Below, piece by piece: positions 10,150-22,364 of a stretch of 64,000 bases of DNA. Positions within the stretch are counted from its first letter, which is position 1. Each line of letters begins with the position of its first letter. A model generated the notes under the pieces. It was not told the DNA's origin and did no database searches. It saw nothing but the letters and a program-made list of their open reading frames with translations. Source of the DNA: Cloeon dipterum (taxonomy: Eukaryota > Arthropoda > Insecta > Ephemeroptera > Baetidae); contig NC_088787.1 of assembly GCF_949628265.1 (NCBI RefSeq), positions 34,336,844 through 34,400,843 on the forward strand, written 5' to 3'. The translations under genes and the position numbers were made by a program.

Positions 10150-13100
10150 GCATGTCAGAGTCCAGACGGTGGCACGAGAGGTGCAGCAGTCAGTCTGAGA
10201 CGTCCCGCCAGCAGCCTTGCCAAGGCTGGGAGTCCCCAGGAGCACCTCTGGGGCATGCTGCAGTGAGAGGCGGTTGCCCTGGGCGCCCTGCTAGCCGCCA
10301 AACACCTCGAAGCTGGCAGTTGGAGAGTGGTTGGCGACCGAGCTGGGTGGCGACGGAGTTGTCTGCGTGTGGGGTGAGTGAAAACTGTTTTGCATGTGCA
10401 AAATGTGTTTGGCATTCAGCTGTGGCCTTCCTTATTGCGCCATGTTGTGTTTTTTGTGCGCTGTGACTGATTCACTTTGATTTCAGGCATGTGAGAGTCC
10501 AGACGGTGGCACGAGAGGTGCAGCAGTCAGTCTGAGACGTCCCGCCAGCAGCCGTGCCAAGGCTGGAGCACCTCTGGGGCATGCTGCAGTGAGAGGCGGT
10601 TGCCCTGGGCGCCCTGCTAGCCGCCAAACACCTCGAAGCTGGCAGTTGGAGAGTGGTTGGCGACCGAGCTGGGTGGCGAAGGAGTTGTCTGCGTGTGGGG
10701 TGAGTGAAAACTGTTTTACATGTGCAATATGTGTTTGGCATTCAGCTGTGGCCTTCCTTATTGCGCCATGTTGTGTTTTTTGTGCGCTGTGACTGATTCA
10801 CTTTGATTTCAGGCATGTCTGAGTCCAGACGGTGGCACGAGAGGTGCAGCAGTCAGTCTGAGACGCCCCGCCAGCAGCCTTGCCAAGGCTGGGAGTCCCC
10901 AGGAGCACCTCTGGGGCATGCTGCAGTGAGAGGCGGTTGCCCTGGGCGCCCTGCTAGCCGCCAAACACCTCGAAGCTGGCAGTTGGAGAGTGGTTGGCGA
11001 CCGAGCTGGGTGGCGAAGGAGTTGTCTGCGTGTGGGGTGAGTGAAAACTGTTTTGCATGTGCAAAATGTGTTTGGCATTCAGCTGTGGCCTTCCTTATTG
11101 CGCCATGTTGTGTTTTTTGTGCGCTGTGACTGATTCACTTTGATTTCAGGCATGTGAGAGTCCAGACGGTGGCACGAGAGGTGCAGCAGTCAGTCTGAGA
11201 CGTCCCGCCAGCAGCCGTGCCAAGGCTGGAGCACCTCTGGGGCATGCTGCAGTGAGAGGCGGTTGCCCTGGGCGCCCTGCTAGCCGCCAAACACCTCGAA
11301 GCTGGCAGTTGGAGAGTGGTTGGCGACCGAGCTGGGTGGCGACGGAGTTGTCTGCGTGTGGGGTGAGTGAAAACTGTTTTGCATGTGCAAAATGTGTTTG
11401 GCATTCAGCTGTGGCCTTCCTTATTGCGCCATGTTGTGTTTTTTGTGCGCTGTGACTGATTCACTTTGATTTCAGGCATGTGAGAGTCCAGACGGTGGCA
11501 CGAGAGGTGCAGCAGTCAGTCTGAGACGCCCCGCCAGCAGCCTTGCCAAGGCTGGGAGTCCCCAGGAGCACCTCTGGGGCATGCTGCAGTGAGAGGCGGT
11601 TGCCCTGGGCGCCCTGCTAGCCGCCAAACACCTCGAAGCTGGCAGTTGGAGAGTGGTTGGCGACCGAGCTGGGTGGCGACGGAGTTGTCTGCGTGTGGGG
11701 TGAGTGAAAACTGTTTTGCATGTGCAAAATGTGTTTGGCATTCAGCTGTGGCCTTCCTTATTGCGCCATGTTGTGTTTTTTGTGCGCTGTGACTGATTCA
11801 CTTTGATTTCAGGCATGTGAGAGTCCAGACGGTGGCACGAGAGGTGCAGCAGTCAGTCTGAGACGCCCCGCCAGCAGCCTTGCCAAGGCTGGGAGTCCCC
11901 AGGAGCACCTCTGGGGCATGCTGCAGTGAGAGGCGGTTGCCCTGGGCGCCCTGCTAGCCGCCAAACACCTCGAAGCTGGCAGTTGGAGAGTGGTTGGCGA
12001 CCGAGCTGGGTGGCGACGGAGTTGTCTGCGTGTGGGGTGAGTGAAAACTGTTTTGCATGTGCAAAATGTGTTTGGCATTCAGCTGTGGCCTTCCTTATTG
12101 CGCCATGTTGTGTTTTTTGTGCGCTGTGACTGATTCACTTTGATTTCAGGCATGTGAGAGTCCAGACGGTGGCACGAGAGGTGCAGCAGTCAGTCTGAGA
12201 CGCCCCGCCAGCAGCCTTGCCAAGGCTGGGAGACCCCAGGAGCACCTCTGGGGCATGCTGCAGTGAGAGGCGGTTGCCCTGGGCGCCCTGCTAGCCGCCA
12301 AACACCTCGAAGCTGGCAGTTGGAGAGTGGTTGGCGACCGAGCTGGGTGGCGAAGGAGTTGTCTGCGTGTGGGGTGAGTGAAAACTGTTTTGCATGTGCA
12401 AAATGTGTTTGGCATTCAGCTGTGGCCTTCCTTATTGCGCCATGTTGTGTTTTTTGTGCGCTGTGACTGATTCACTTTGATTTCAGGCATGTGAGAGTCC
12501 AGACGGTGGCACGAGAGGTGCAGCAGTCAGTCTGAGACGTCCCGCCAGCAGCCGTGCCAAGGCTGGAGCACCTCTGGGGCATGCTGCAGTGAGAGGCGGT
12601 TGCCCTGGGCGCCCTGCTAGCCGCCAAACACCTCGAAGCTGGCAGTTGGAGAGTGGTTGGCGACCGAGCTGGGTGGCGACGGAGTTGTCTGCGTGTGGGG
12701 TGAGTGAAAACTGTTTTGCATGTGCAAAATGTGTTTGGCATTCAGCTGTGGCCTTCCTTATTGCGCCATGTTGTGTTTTTTGTGCGCTGTGACTGATTCA
12801 CTTTGATTTCAGGCATGTGAGAGTCCAGACGGTGGCACGAGAGGTGCAGCAGTCAGTCTGAGACGTCCCGCCAGCAGCCGTGCCAAGGCTGGAGCACCTC
12901 TGGGGCATGCTGCAGTGAGAGGCGGTTGCCCTGGGCGCCCTGCTAGCCGCCAAACACCTCGAAGCTGGCAGTTGGAGAGTGGTTGGCGACCGAGCTGGGT
13001 GGCGACGGAGTTGTCTGCGTGTGGGGTGAGTGAAAACTGTTTTGCATGTGCAAAATGTGTTTGGCATTCAGCTGTGGCCTTCCTTATTGCGCCATGTTGT

Positions 13101-14336
13101 GTTTTTTGTGCGCTGTGACTGATTCACTTTGATTTCAGGCATGTGAGAGTCCAGACGGTGGCACGAGAGGTGCAGCAGTCAGTCTGAGACGTCCCGCCAG
13201 CAGCCGTGCCAAGGCTGGAGCACCTCTGGGGCATGCTGCAGTGAGAGGCGGTTGCCCTGGGCGCCCTGCTAGCCGCCAAACACCTCGAAGCTGGCAGTTG
13301 GAGAGTGGTTGGCGACCGAGCTGGGTGGCGAAGGAGTTGTCTGCGTGTGGGGTGAGTGAAAACTGTTTTACATGTGCAATATGTGTTTGGCATTCAGCTG
13401 TGGCCTTCCTTATTGCGCCATGTTGTGTTTTTTGTGCGCTGTGACTGATTCACTTTGATTTCAGGCATGTCTGAGTCCAGACGGTGGCACGAGAGGTGCA
13501 GCAGTCAGTCTGAGACGCCCCGCCAGCAGCCTTGCCAAGGCTGGGAGTCCCCAGGAGCACCTCTGGGGCATGCTGCAGTGAGAGGCGGTTGCCCTGGGCG
13601 CCCTGCTAGCCGCCAAACACCTCGAAGCTGGCAGTTGGAGAGTGGTTGGCGACCGAGCTGGGTGGCGAAGGAGTTGTCTGCGTGTGGGGTGAGTGAAAAC
13701 TGTTTTGCATGTGCAAAATGTGTTTGGCATTCAGCTGTGGCCTTCCTTATTGCGCCATGTTGTGTTTTTTGTGCGCTGTGACTGATTCACTTTGATTTCA
13801 GGCATGTGAGAGTCCAGACGGTGGCACGAGAGGTGCAGCAGTCAGTCTGAGACGTCCCGCCAGCAGCCGTGCCAAGGCTGGAGCACCTCTGGGGCATGCT
13901 GCAGTGAGAGGCGGTTGCCCTGGGCGCCCTGCTAGCCGCCAAACACCTCGAAGCTGGCAGTTGGAGAGTGGTTGGCGACCGAGCTGGGTGGCGACGGAGT
14001 TGTCTGCGTGTGGGGTGAGTGAAAACTGTTTTGCATGTGCAAAATGTGTTTGGCATTCAGCTGTGGCCTTCCTTATTGCGCCATGTTGTGTTTTTTGTGC
14101 GCTGTGACTGATTCACTTTGATTTCAGGCATGTGAGAGTCCAGACGGTGGCACGAGAGGTGCAGCAGTCAGTCTGAGACGTCCCGCCAGCAGCCGTGCCA
14201 AGGCTGGAGCACCTCTGGGGCATGCTGCAGTGAGAGGCGGTTGCCCTGGGCGCCCTGCTAGCCGCCAAACACCTCGAAGCTGGCAGTTGGAGAGTGGTTG
14301 GCGACCGAGCTGGGTGGCGAAGGAGTTGGGAGGAAG
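10150..14336 (+). repeat. 13-unit tandem array of exon-intron modules
   Basis: Thirteen units of 326 or 337 bp repeat head to tail with few differences. In each, an acceptor (TTTGATTTCAG) is followed by a 213- or 224-bp segment and a donor (GTGAGTGAAA), then a 113-bp intron. Segment starts are 10150, 10487, 10813, 11150, 11476, 11813, 12150, 12487, 12813, 13139, 13465, 13802 and 14128. The 213-bp form is exactly 71 open codons, phase 0 at both ends (begins ACESPDGGTRGAAV, ends TELSACG), so such exons can be chained without shifting frame. The 224-bp form has 11 extra bases (between GGAG microrepeats). It is open only when read from an ATG near its start (units 1, 3 and 11: ATGTC-GAG). In units 5, 6 and 7 the same place reads ATGTGA. 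The last unit ends differently (about 14320-14340). Confidence 0.85.
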
Positions 14337-14340
14337 GCAG

Positions 14341-14529
14341 GGTTAGTACGAGCTGTTCGATAGCAGCGTGCCCTCCCGGTGTGCTTGCCTGCGGTGTTCC
14401 TTTTGCTTGTGGTTGACCGACTGAGTGGTAATGCTTTTCTGCGTGACCTAACGTTTAGCAGGTGGAAATGTGAAATTGTTTTACTCCTGTACGATTTGCT
14501 GAAAATGATTTAACCCAGTGTGCCAATGT

Positions 14530-14573
<44 letters not shown>

Positions 14574-14690
14574 TGTGCATTTAGGTGGTAGCTGAAATGG
14601 TTGCTGAGCAATTTTCATTTTGCGGGGGATGTATGATATGTGGGGAAACGATTGTTGTGGTATCCTTTTGAAATAATTGTTTTTCTCCAG
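14341..14690. repeat. intron with (GT)n microsatellite
   Basis: A GT dinucleotide run occupies about 14531-14571, between the last array exon and the first helicase exon. The simple phase of that junction does not fit (one base against two needed), so a small unrecognised exon may lie here. Confidence 0.6.
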
Positions 14691-16883
14691 CGTCATCACC
14701 GGCCTGTACCTCGACCTCGCGAAGCTGGAGACCCTCCTGGACAGAGCTGGTGGCATTGCCAAGGTGACATGCATTGACCAAGGCCGACCAGACCGACGAG
14801 CTGTATGGGAGGCACGACTGGAAGTGGAGCCGACACCTGAAGTCTACGTCTGCCTCGAAGCAACTGTTGGCGAGTGGTGTCAGCTCGAGGTTATTGGCGG
14901 CAGGCCCGTTGGTGGTACGTATCATTTTTTTAATTGACTGCTTAGGTGTAATTGTTGCAACTGCAGGCAAGATGCTGGTGAGGAGCCATGACCGTGGGAC
15001 AGTTACGCTCACCGAGGGTGACGGAGCCAAGCTGTTGGACCGGGAGCTCCTTGTTGCCCTGTGGAACCAGCGGTGCCGCCTGCAGTTCCTGCCAACCTTG
15101 GTGGGGCACCGTCTTAGGGTCACCGGCTCCGTCGATGGATTGAGTGCCCTTGCCGACTACTTCCAGGGAGGTGGCTTGGGAACAAAGGAGTGCGGCATCC
15201 CACTGGTGAGAAATCACTTTGATTGTGTGTTGATAGCTTTACTGACCCAATTGTTTCTGCCGCAGGTTGACGACCACCATCTTGCAGCGCTGAAGCGAGG
15301 AGAGGGATTCATGGACGAGATGCTCAACCAGGAGCAGAGGAGGGCTGTGGTGGAGATCCTGGAGCACAGGCGGCCCCACGTCCCATACCTGCTGGTCGGC
15401 CCCCCAGGAACGGGAAAATCCGCAACCTTGGACGAGGTCGTGCTTCAGTTGGCTACCCACCACAAGGAGAAGAGGACACTTGACGCTCTGTGAGATCTTA
15501 TTGGTTTGTGTAACTTGTTAACTAATTGATTTTCCTTTGTTTTCAGCATCTACTACGTGGTCCCGTCCAACCTGGGGGTTCGGTCGACCGCCGAAAGGTT
15601 GTTGCGGTTGGGAATGAGGAGCGAGCAACTGGTGCGCCTCTACTCGGAGCATGAGCACGTGAAGGGGACCGACCCCCTCAGAGACATCTCGCAGCGAGCT
15701 TCCCGGATGCAACACCTCATCACCACCAGCGTGGTCATCGGGACCCCCATCGCCATTGCTCGCATCGGGCTGACCCTTGGTGAGAGGAATCCACCGCCCC
15801 TTCTGTTGCTGGTAAGTTTTAATCAATTGTACAATTTTGTTTTGATTACATTTCATTTTTTTTTCAGCTGGACGAGGCAGCCTACATCAAGCTGGGAGAG
15901 GCCTTTGCGGCTCTGACGGCGAATGGAGAGCCTGTGCAGACTGTGCTTGCCGGGGACCGGAAGCAGCTTCGGCCACGCTGTTTCAGCAAGGTGGCCGAAA
16001 GCATGCATGGCAAGTACAGTCTGTTCGATTTGGCCGCCGACAGTGGATTCTTCGAGGATGATGGGTAAGTAGCATTGAGGCTGGATGGAACGGTAATTAC
16101 CTAATCATGTTTCAGATTGAGGCCGAAGGAGGGGCTTGGTGTGATGCTGCGTCTCAACTATCGGGCCCACGAGAAGTTGGTGAGGGAGGTCTCCTGCCTG
16201 TTTTACAACGGACTGATGGTAAGCATGACATGCTCGAGTGACTGTTTTGTTATGACTTTTGTTTTGCATTTCAGATCCCTGGCCCAGCTAGCCTCCCCTC
16301 CAACAGCCTGCTGCTGCTGCGTTTCGGGCTGGAGAGACTGGGACTCGACGCGAACCAGAGCGCCATCCGCTGGGTGGACATTGATGGTGCAATGCAACGC
16401 GACCCCCTCACCAGGTCCCTCTTCAACGTAGTGGAAGCCGACGCTGTGGTGTCCGTGGTGGACTCGCTGTGCCGGTGCATCCCCCCCCAACAGGTTACGG
16501 TGCTTGCACCGTACCGTAAGCAGGTATGTTGTGTGCCGAATTGTAACTAGTGGTGCAATGTTGATAATTCTTCGTCTATGTTTCAGGTGGCGGTGCTCCG
16601 GGAGAAGCTCCCCCGTGACATCACTGTCTTCACTGCGGACGAGGTGATAGGCCAGGAGCGGCCTGTAATTGTGGTGTCACTGGTACGAAGCGACCGTGGA
16701 GAAGACAACGCGCGTGATCATGGGGTGGGCTTCTTGAGGGAGCCAAACAGGGTCAATGTTCTGATCAGCCGTGCCAAGGAGATCGTGATCCTGGTAGGCT
16801 CCAGGGCCCACTTCATCAGGAGTGGTGTTGGCTTTTGGGGAATCCTCCCAACCAGGACTGAACCCCTCCCGGCACAGTTCTAA
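14691..16883 (+). CDS. SF1B helicase, UPF1/MOV10-like
   Basis: Eight exons join in frame: 14691-14914, 14967-15205, 15266-15489, 15547-15811, 15868-16064, 16116-16218, 16275-16523 and 16587-16883 (about 599 codons). The helicase motifs appear in order: Q-motif LNQEQRRAV, motif I GPPGTGKS (15398-15421), motif II LDEAAY (exon 15868), motif III GDRKQLRP, motif IV LNYRAH, motif V TADEVIGQE and motif VI NVLISRAKE. This set is that of 5'-3' RNA/DNA helicases of the UPF1/MOV10/SMUBP type, which use ATP to unwind nucleic acid. The first ~150 residues resemble a beta-barrel accessory region. No good ATG opens exon 14691; it must be fed by upstream exons, probably the repeat array, although the phase of that junction is unresolved. 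The stop is at 16881-16883. A role in element replication or RNA control is inference. Confidence 0.85.
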
Positions 16884-17259
16884 ACATGCTACTTATTTAT
16901 TTCCAACTTTTCGGGACTTATTGGTGATTTCATATGGCGTGAAACGCTTCCCTTTGAATAATTACCTCGACACTGTTTTTGATACTAATCTTATGAATTT
17001 TGATAACCTTATTTTACATGTAATGATATATAATGTATTTTGAACTGACCATACTTGGTGACCTTAGACACATAAACTAGTGAATCCTTGAAATAACTGG
17101 TTGACGGTTTTTATTACACGTACTTCCTAGGCACAACCATTCACATGAGCATTTAACAGAGGAGGAAGTAACAATTGGTAACAAATGAAAGGAGAATAAA
17201 GCGTGATCCTTACATAACTGGGCATTGGTTGGCAACAAACAAAACTTCTAGTTAGAATA
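16884..17259. other. convergent 3' ends of helicase and recombinase genes
   Basis: AT-rich intergenic DNA between two converging genes. It should hold both 3'UTRs; an AATAAA on the plus strand lies near 17195. I see no other gene. Confidence 0.5.
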
Positions 17260-20200
17260 TTACTGAACTTTCTTTGGGCGTCCTCTTTTCTTCTCAGGCA
17301 AACTTGAAACCCTGGAGAAACATTGAGTTAACTGAATTTGTTTCAACACTTCTATAAGAAATACCTGGTAATGCTGGAACTTGCGCGCTTCTTGGGAAAC
17401 CGTTTTTCCTGGTTTGAGATGTCAGCAGCAGCGTCACTGTCTGCCGTCACAGGGGCAGATGCTTCCTTTCCTTTGGCAACAGTTTTGTTCTTGGAGCCCC
17501 GCGGTCGGCCTGGGCGTCGTTTCTGTGGCACCGTCAACGTGGGAACCTGTACCTGCGCTTCTGCATTGCTAGTTTCATGCACGGATCTGTAAGGTGGTGT
17601 TAGCTTTGCGAATCTAGTCAGTTGAATTAAATTACCCTGAATCAGCCGAGATGTTGGTCTCTGCGGCGGACTCATTGCTGCTCGTTTCAGTTTCTTCTGC
17701 CTCACTTTCGGACTGCGCTGCTCTGTTAAAGTGATCATTATAAGTTACTCATCCAGCCATCAAGATCCCTTGTTATACTTTTTCGTTTTCTTGCGTAGCG
17801 TCGGTTTATTCGGAGCTCTGACCTTGTTCTTGCTCCCGGGTTTGCGTCCCCGCCGTGGTTTAGTCGGCTGTGGTTTCACAGCAAGCTCTGCCTCTGCGGC
17901 TTCCTCATCCACGTCCTCAAAGAGAATGGCATCTTGGAGGTCCTCGATGCTGAAGCTGATGGAAGAAGGAGAAAGGTAATGTTAATACGTGGAATAGGGG
18001 GAAACGTGGAAGAAGATTTTTTTCAGCCGGTAAATCATAGGCGGCTGTCCAAGTTTTGTTTACGGGAAATACACTTACTCGTCTTCCGGGTCAGCATTGT
18101 CCGGTTGGGCAGCGGTTGTTCTGATCTCTGCTGCCTGTTCCAAGGTGGTTCCCTTGTGCTTTTGAATGTTACCATCTTGGAAAATCTCTAGTGCTCTGCC
18201 GACCATCAGATTGAAACCAAGGCCCGTCGGAAGATCGTAGTACTGGTCGTGGACCGTGATTGAGTGTCCCATCAACAGGCACAGGAGCTTCTTTGAAGGT
18301 CCGCTAAGCTCCATCTGGCCCAAAGTTGTCGCGAAGGTCGTCCTGATGGCACGCGCCCTGAGGTCATCAGGTCGTTCTGCAAGGCACGCTTCAGCAGCTG
18401 CTTTCTGCGGCCCTCTCACGTCCATCGGTTTTCCGTTTTTCGTGCCGAACAGGTAAATGCAACTCTCCGGAATGCCCGCCGCAGCACGCACTCCTTTGTC
18501 AGACAGGGTTGTGAAGTAGTCGCGCCATTCTGGTTTTAAGAGGGAAAGAACTTTGGTAGACCCTTTCCCGGTGGAGGTAAGCACGTCGTACCGCTCGGCC
18601 AGTTCTTGTTGCGCTTTTGATAGCGCATCGCTGTTCTTCCCCGAGTAATTGTTTCTCTCCTCATAGTTCTGCAGAGTAACGAAGCTTCCCTCAGTCGCCC
18701 TGCGAGCGTTGAAGGAACAGAAAGCCAGGTTCAAATGTGTTGCCAACGCCTTGTAGTGACACTCAAACTCTGACTCTTTCTTCGCTTTCTGCAGGTGAAT
18801 GTGGTGGTAGCTGCACATTCCTTCAAGGTGCGCGTTGTAGAGTTGCAGGTCGTGGGGTGACACGTGCGTCTTGTGGAGCTTCTCGCTGTTTTTCTTCTGC
18901 TTTGCAGCCCTTGTTGTCGTATAAATACGGTACCTCTTAGTTTCCAGGTATTCGATCAGCAACCGGCACTCTTCGGTCCACAATTTACGCTCGGCTTCGT
19001 CCTCGAACCGCTCCTGCTGCAACTCACTCGCTACTTGTCTGATGAGTGAGCTGAGCGTCATGACGTCATTGGGCCGCTTGAAATCTACCCTGTTTTCCTC
19101 ACCGCCGCAGATGGTGTGGATGACCTCGATGATTCGGTCAGTCTTGCTTGCCGGTCGGTTGCTGGGAAGCCCCTGCCAAACGGACCGCTTGCAGATGTCC
19201 CTCAGCGAGGTTACTAATCCAGGGATTTCTGCATGCACCTTGAAAGCGGTGTACAAAGCGTAGAGAAGGCGGATATTCCTCCGGCTGATTTGCACTCCGT
19301 TGTTGCCAGTTTCCTGCTGCAGGCCAAAATTTTTTACCACTCTGATCACCAGCTGATCATCTGTGATGATGAAGCTGGCGATCCTTTTGTCACGCATGTT
19401 GTTAAGGATTTTGTCCACCGCAACCGTGTAGCTCTGGTCCAAATTTGTCCGGAGTTGCTCAATGCGGTTCAACTCGAGCAGGTCAACCGGTGGTGCTGGT
19501 TCTCGGGCCTCAACGCCTCGCCGAGTGCGGCAAATCTGCAAGTGCCTCTTGAAATTGCGGCTCGTGTGAAGTGTCAGGCAGTAGGGGCACTTGTTTGTTG
19601 TGCGAACGCTGGCTGTCTGGCTGCGCCGCGACGGTACCAGCGTGCCCTGCCTGCACTGCAATACTGTGGCGTTGTGCTGCTCGTTACCAAGGAGCCGCAA
19701 TTCACTGAAGAAAGCTCTCATTCGTTCCGCGGATGGCTTCGCAGCGTACAGATCTTGGATTTCTGGCTCCTGCATGTGGCCCAACCGCAGATGCCTCATG
19801 ATGTTCCCCCTAAAGTTCTTTCCGCAGAAATAGCAATATTGGTTCTTTTTCACGCCGGCGGCAAGAGCCAAGATCTTGACGGGCGTGGTCTTCACCTTCT
19901 TGTGAGGGGACAGAGTAAGGCATGAACCGCCCATGGCGGCAAATCTTCTCGAACCAGCTGCAATTGGACAGTTGGTACCGTAAGAAAAAACTGCAGTCAT
20001 TATTTTTACATTGCCTACCCGCTTTTGTGAATGTTTCGTAAACTTTTCTCGTGTGTTTCTTCAGTACCCCGCTGAACAGGTCGAATGCTCGCCACTCCGT
20101 GCCAGCATGCACGCCAAAGATGTATACCACTCCCTCTGCAGGATCAATATCCAGGGATTGAAAGGTAGATGTCAGGAAAGTGGCGCCTGGTGGCACAGAC

Positions 20201-22106
20201 TGTGCTAGCAGTTGGTCCGCAGAGAGCAGTTCATTCATCAGTGCATAAAGGGCCTCTGTTGTGATGTACAGCTGGCCTGAAAAATTGCATCTTCACACTC
20301 CAAGGAGAGTTTACTTGGTTGCAATACTCACTGTAGACGATTTCAGCCTTACGGAGAACCTTCGGATCACCACTTCTGTCCTGGGTCAGCCGATGCAGCT
20401 CAGGAAGCGACTGCAGTCCTGGGGACTGGCTGTCTGCGATGAGGAAGAAGTCGGGCATGTCATTCTTCCTTTCCATAGAGAAGAAAGTAATCTTGATTAA
20501 GTGCAACTTGTCATGGGGCACTGAAATGCAAATACAACGCGTGTTAGAACTGGTGTTTCATTCTTTTAATCGCGGAATGAATTTGCAAGAACCACCAGGA
20601 AGATGGAGGTATTACTTACACTCATTGCCTGGCGTCGCAGGCACCGCGTCATTGATCACTTTCTTCTCAGGTGTTTGTTGATCAGTCCGAGCTAAAAAGT
20701 GGAAATTTTAAATGTACTTTCAGTCCAGGAAGCCGAGGAACCGTAGATAGACGCAATTATTCCCTCGGAAAGACTATTACCAATTATAGCCGCCTGGTTT
20801 CCCTGCGGCTTCGAAACTCGGCTGGCAGCCGCCTCATCTGTCATTTCTTGCGACGAGGAGTCATCCGACTCTGCTGTGTCTGTTGACGACTCGTCGAAGC
20901 CGGCTCGGATGGATTTGTGAGCGGCGCCCCATCTTGGGATTGCAACATCAGGGCCTTCCAACGGACGAGGCTTCTTCCTCTCGACCGGCTTCCACCCGCT
21001 GCATCCCGCTACTGGTTCGACTACAAACGAACGCGACACGAGGGATCGGCTTCCTTGGGTGTGTGCGCGCCTAGCACTGCCAAACTCGGCCGATTTTGTA
21101 GAGTGCGCGATGGCGGGTTCTTCACTCGAAGGCAGATGTCTCCCACACTGGCCACCAGGTGGCACAGGACTCATCAGTCTAGCGTACTCATAGTCCATTG
21201 GAGGGGAATCGAGCAGTGCGCGAGGCAGGAAATCACTTGTTCGACCAAACTGTCCCATGCTGGCGCCAGGAGTTGACAAAGCTGGCACCTGCTGGCCAGG
21301 TGTAGGTTGTGGCGCAGGCACAACCTTAGGAAGAGGCACCTCTAGAGGCGGCTCCGAAGTCATCCGGGCGCCAACAGACTGCCGAGAACTGTGCGAAATG
21401 AATTATTTTATTTTATTCGGTTCATTACATTAATTTTGTTGGCAGCGGCATTCAGCACATCAAAATGAGTTTACAGCGATTGCCAAGTAAACGGACAACT
21501 TACACTCGGGAGGCGAGCATTGCAATCAACTTCGTTTGGTAGCGGCTGATCTTCACTGCATCGTTCTTCGTCTTGCTCAGAACGCTGAAGGCGGCGCCAG
21601 ACTCTGATAAAGAATGAATTGTTTCGTGCACCTTACTTGGAATTAATTCTCAAAACGGAATGTTCTTACCGCCAGAGAAGACAACCAAACTGTCATGGCC
21701 ATCTTTGTTCTTGACAACGTCATTAAAGGTCGGGGGGATCGCATTTTTTTCAATCTTCTTCAGTGACACAACACCCTCAGTACTGACCAGCACCATGAAC
21801 TTGAACTGCGCAAATCGGAACAGTTAATTAAATTCTTAAATGATACTGCGAAAGCTAGATTGACAATTGATTGCGTTCGAGAAATTAGAAGCAGATGACA
21901 ATTTTAAAAAATCATTCACTTCACGGATCGCAAACAAGCGAAAGAACAATTATTTTTAGAAAATTGACGGTCCAAATCGATGAAACGTGCAAGTCCCAAG
22001 CAGAGATGCTTTTTCAGGTCGCTAGTAACTGCTTTCCTTATGAGGATGGCTCAAGAAATTGTTGAAATTCTCGATTTCAGAAAATTCTCACCTTGTCGGA
22101 CTGCAT
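17260..22106 (-). CDS. tyrosine recombinase with zinc fingers and AT-hooks
   Basis: Twelve exons join exactly in frame (3828 nt, 1275 residues): 22106-22092, 21805-21670, 21603-21504, 21388-20781, 20691-20620, 20520-20332, 20276-20019, 19990-18079, 17955-17779, 17722-17636, 17586-17365 and 17311-17260. The start is ATG 22106 (MQSDK), in a 15-nt exon. Residues ~512-531 form a C2H2 finger (CYFC...H...H) and 594-613 a C2HC finger (CPYC...H...C). The catalytic domain is in the large exon: FNARRATEG (first Arg, ~889), a Lys hairpin candidate (TSTGKGSTK, ~935), RAIRTTFAT (R-x-x-R, 1006-1009), LLMGHS (His ~1035) and DQYYDL (nucleophile Tyr ~1043/1044). This is the R-K-[H/R]xxR-H-Y set of phage-integrase-type enzymes. 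The tail has three AT-hooks (RRGRKPGSK, RRPGRPRGSK, KRGRPKK) after acidic linkers. The N-terminal ~450 residues are unrecognised. It should bind and exchange strands at the terminal repeats. Confidence 0.88.
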
Positions 22107-22364
22107 GGCTGAACCGATTGAGCGGGGCGCGTGTTGCTTGGCGCGTAAATCCGCAAGGGCATTGCACATCCGCTGCACATCCACTGCAGATCCACTGCAC
22201 ATCCACTGCCAGAAGGGCCTGGCGCGAAAATCAGTTCTCCAGTTGTTACCAGTTGCAGATAGTAGCGTGGCCATTGTTGCATCACTCTGACTTGACACGA
22301 GGTGCAAATCACACAACTTGGAAATCGCAACTAACGGCCATCCGCTTCTATCTGGCCCTCCAAT
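22107..22364. promoter_or_regulatory. divergent promoter region with short tandem repeats
   Basis: The 258 bp separates the recombinase start (minus) from the first BEN gene start (plus), so it should hold both promoters. 22163-22208 is a run of about four 12-bp repeats (ATCCACTGCACA and variants, one with ATCCACTGCAGA). Read on the minus strand it contains GGATCTGCA, which also occurs in every unit of the 26327-28683 array. Confidence 0.5.

Noticed and set aside
10155-14107. Series of 67- and 89-residue open frames on both strands across the left array (and mirrored in the right array)
   Set aside because: They are the same frame repeated in every module and cross the splice sites; only the exon segments between acceptor and donor are credible coding units.
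14581-15123. Long minus-strand frame opposite the first helicase exons
   Set aside because: Antisense shadow of GC-rich coding sequence.
19233-19925. 230-codon plus-strand frame opposite the recombinase
   Set aside because: Shadow of the catalytic exon, with no splice or domain support.
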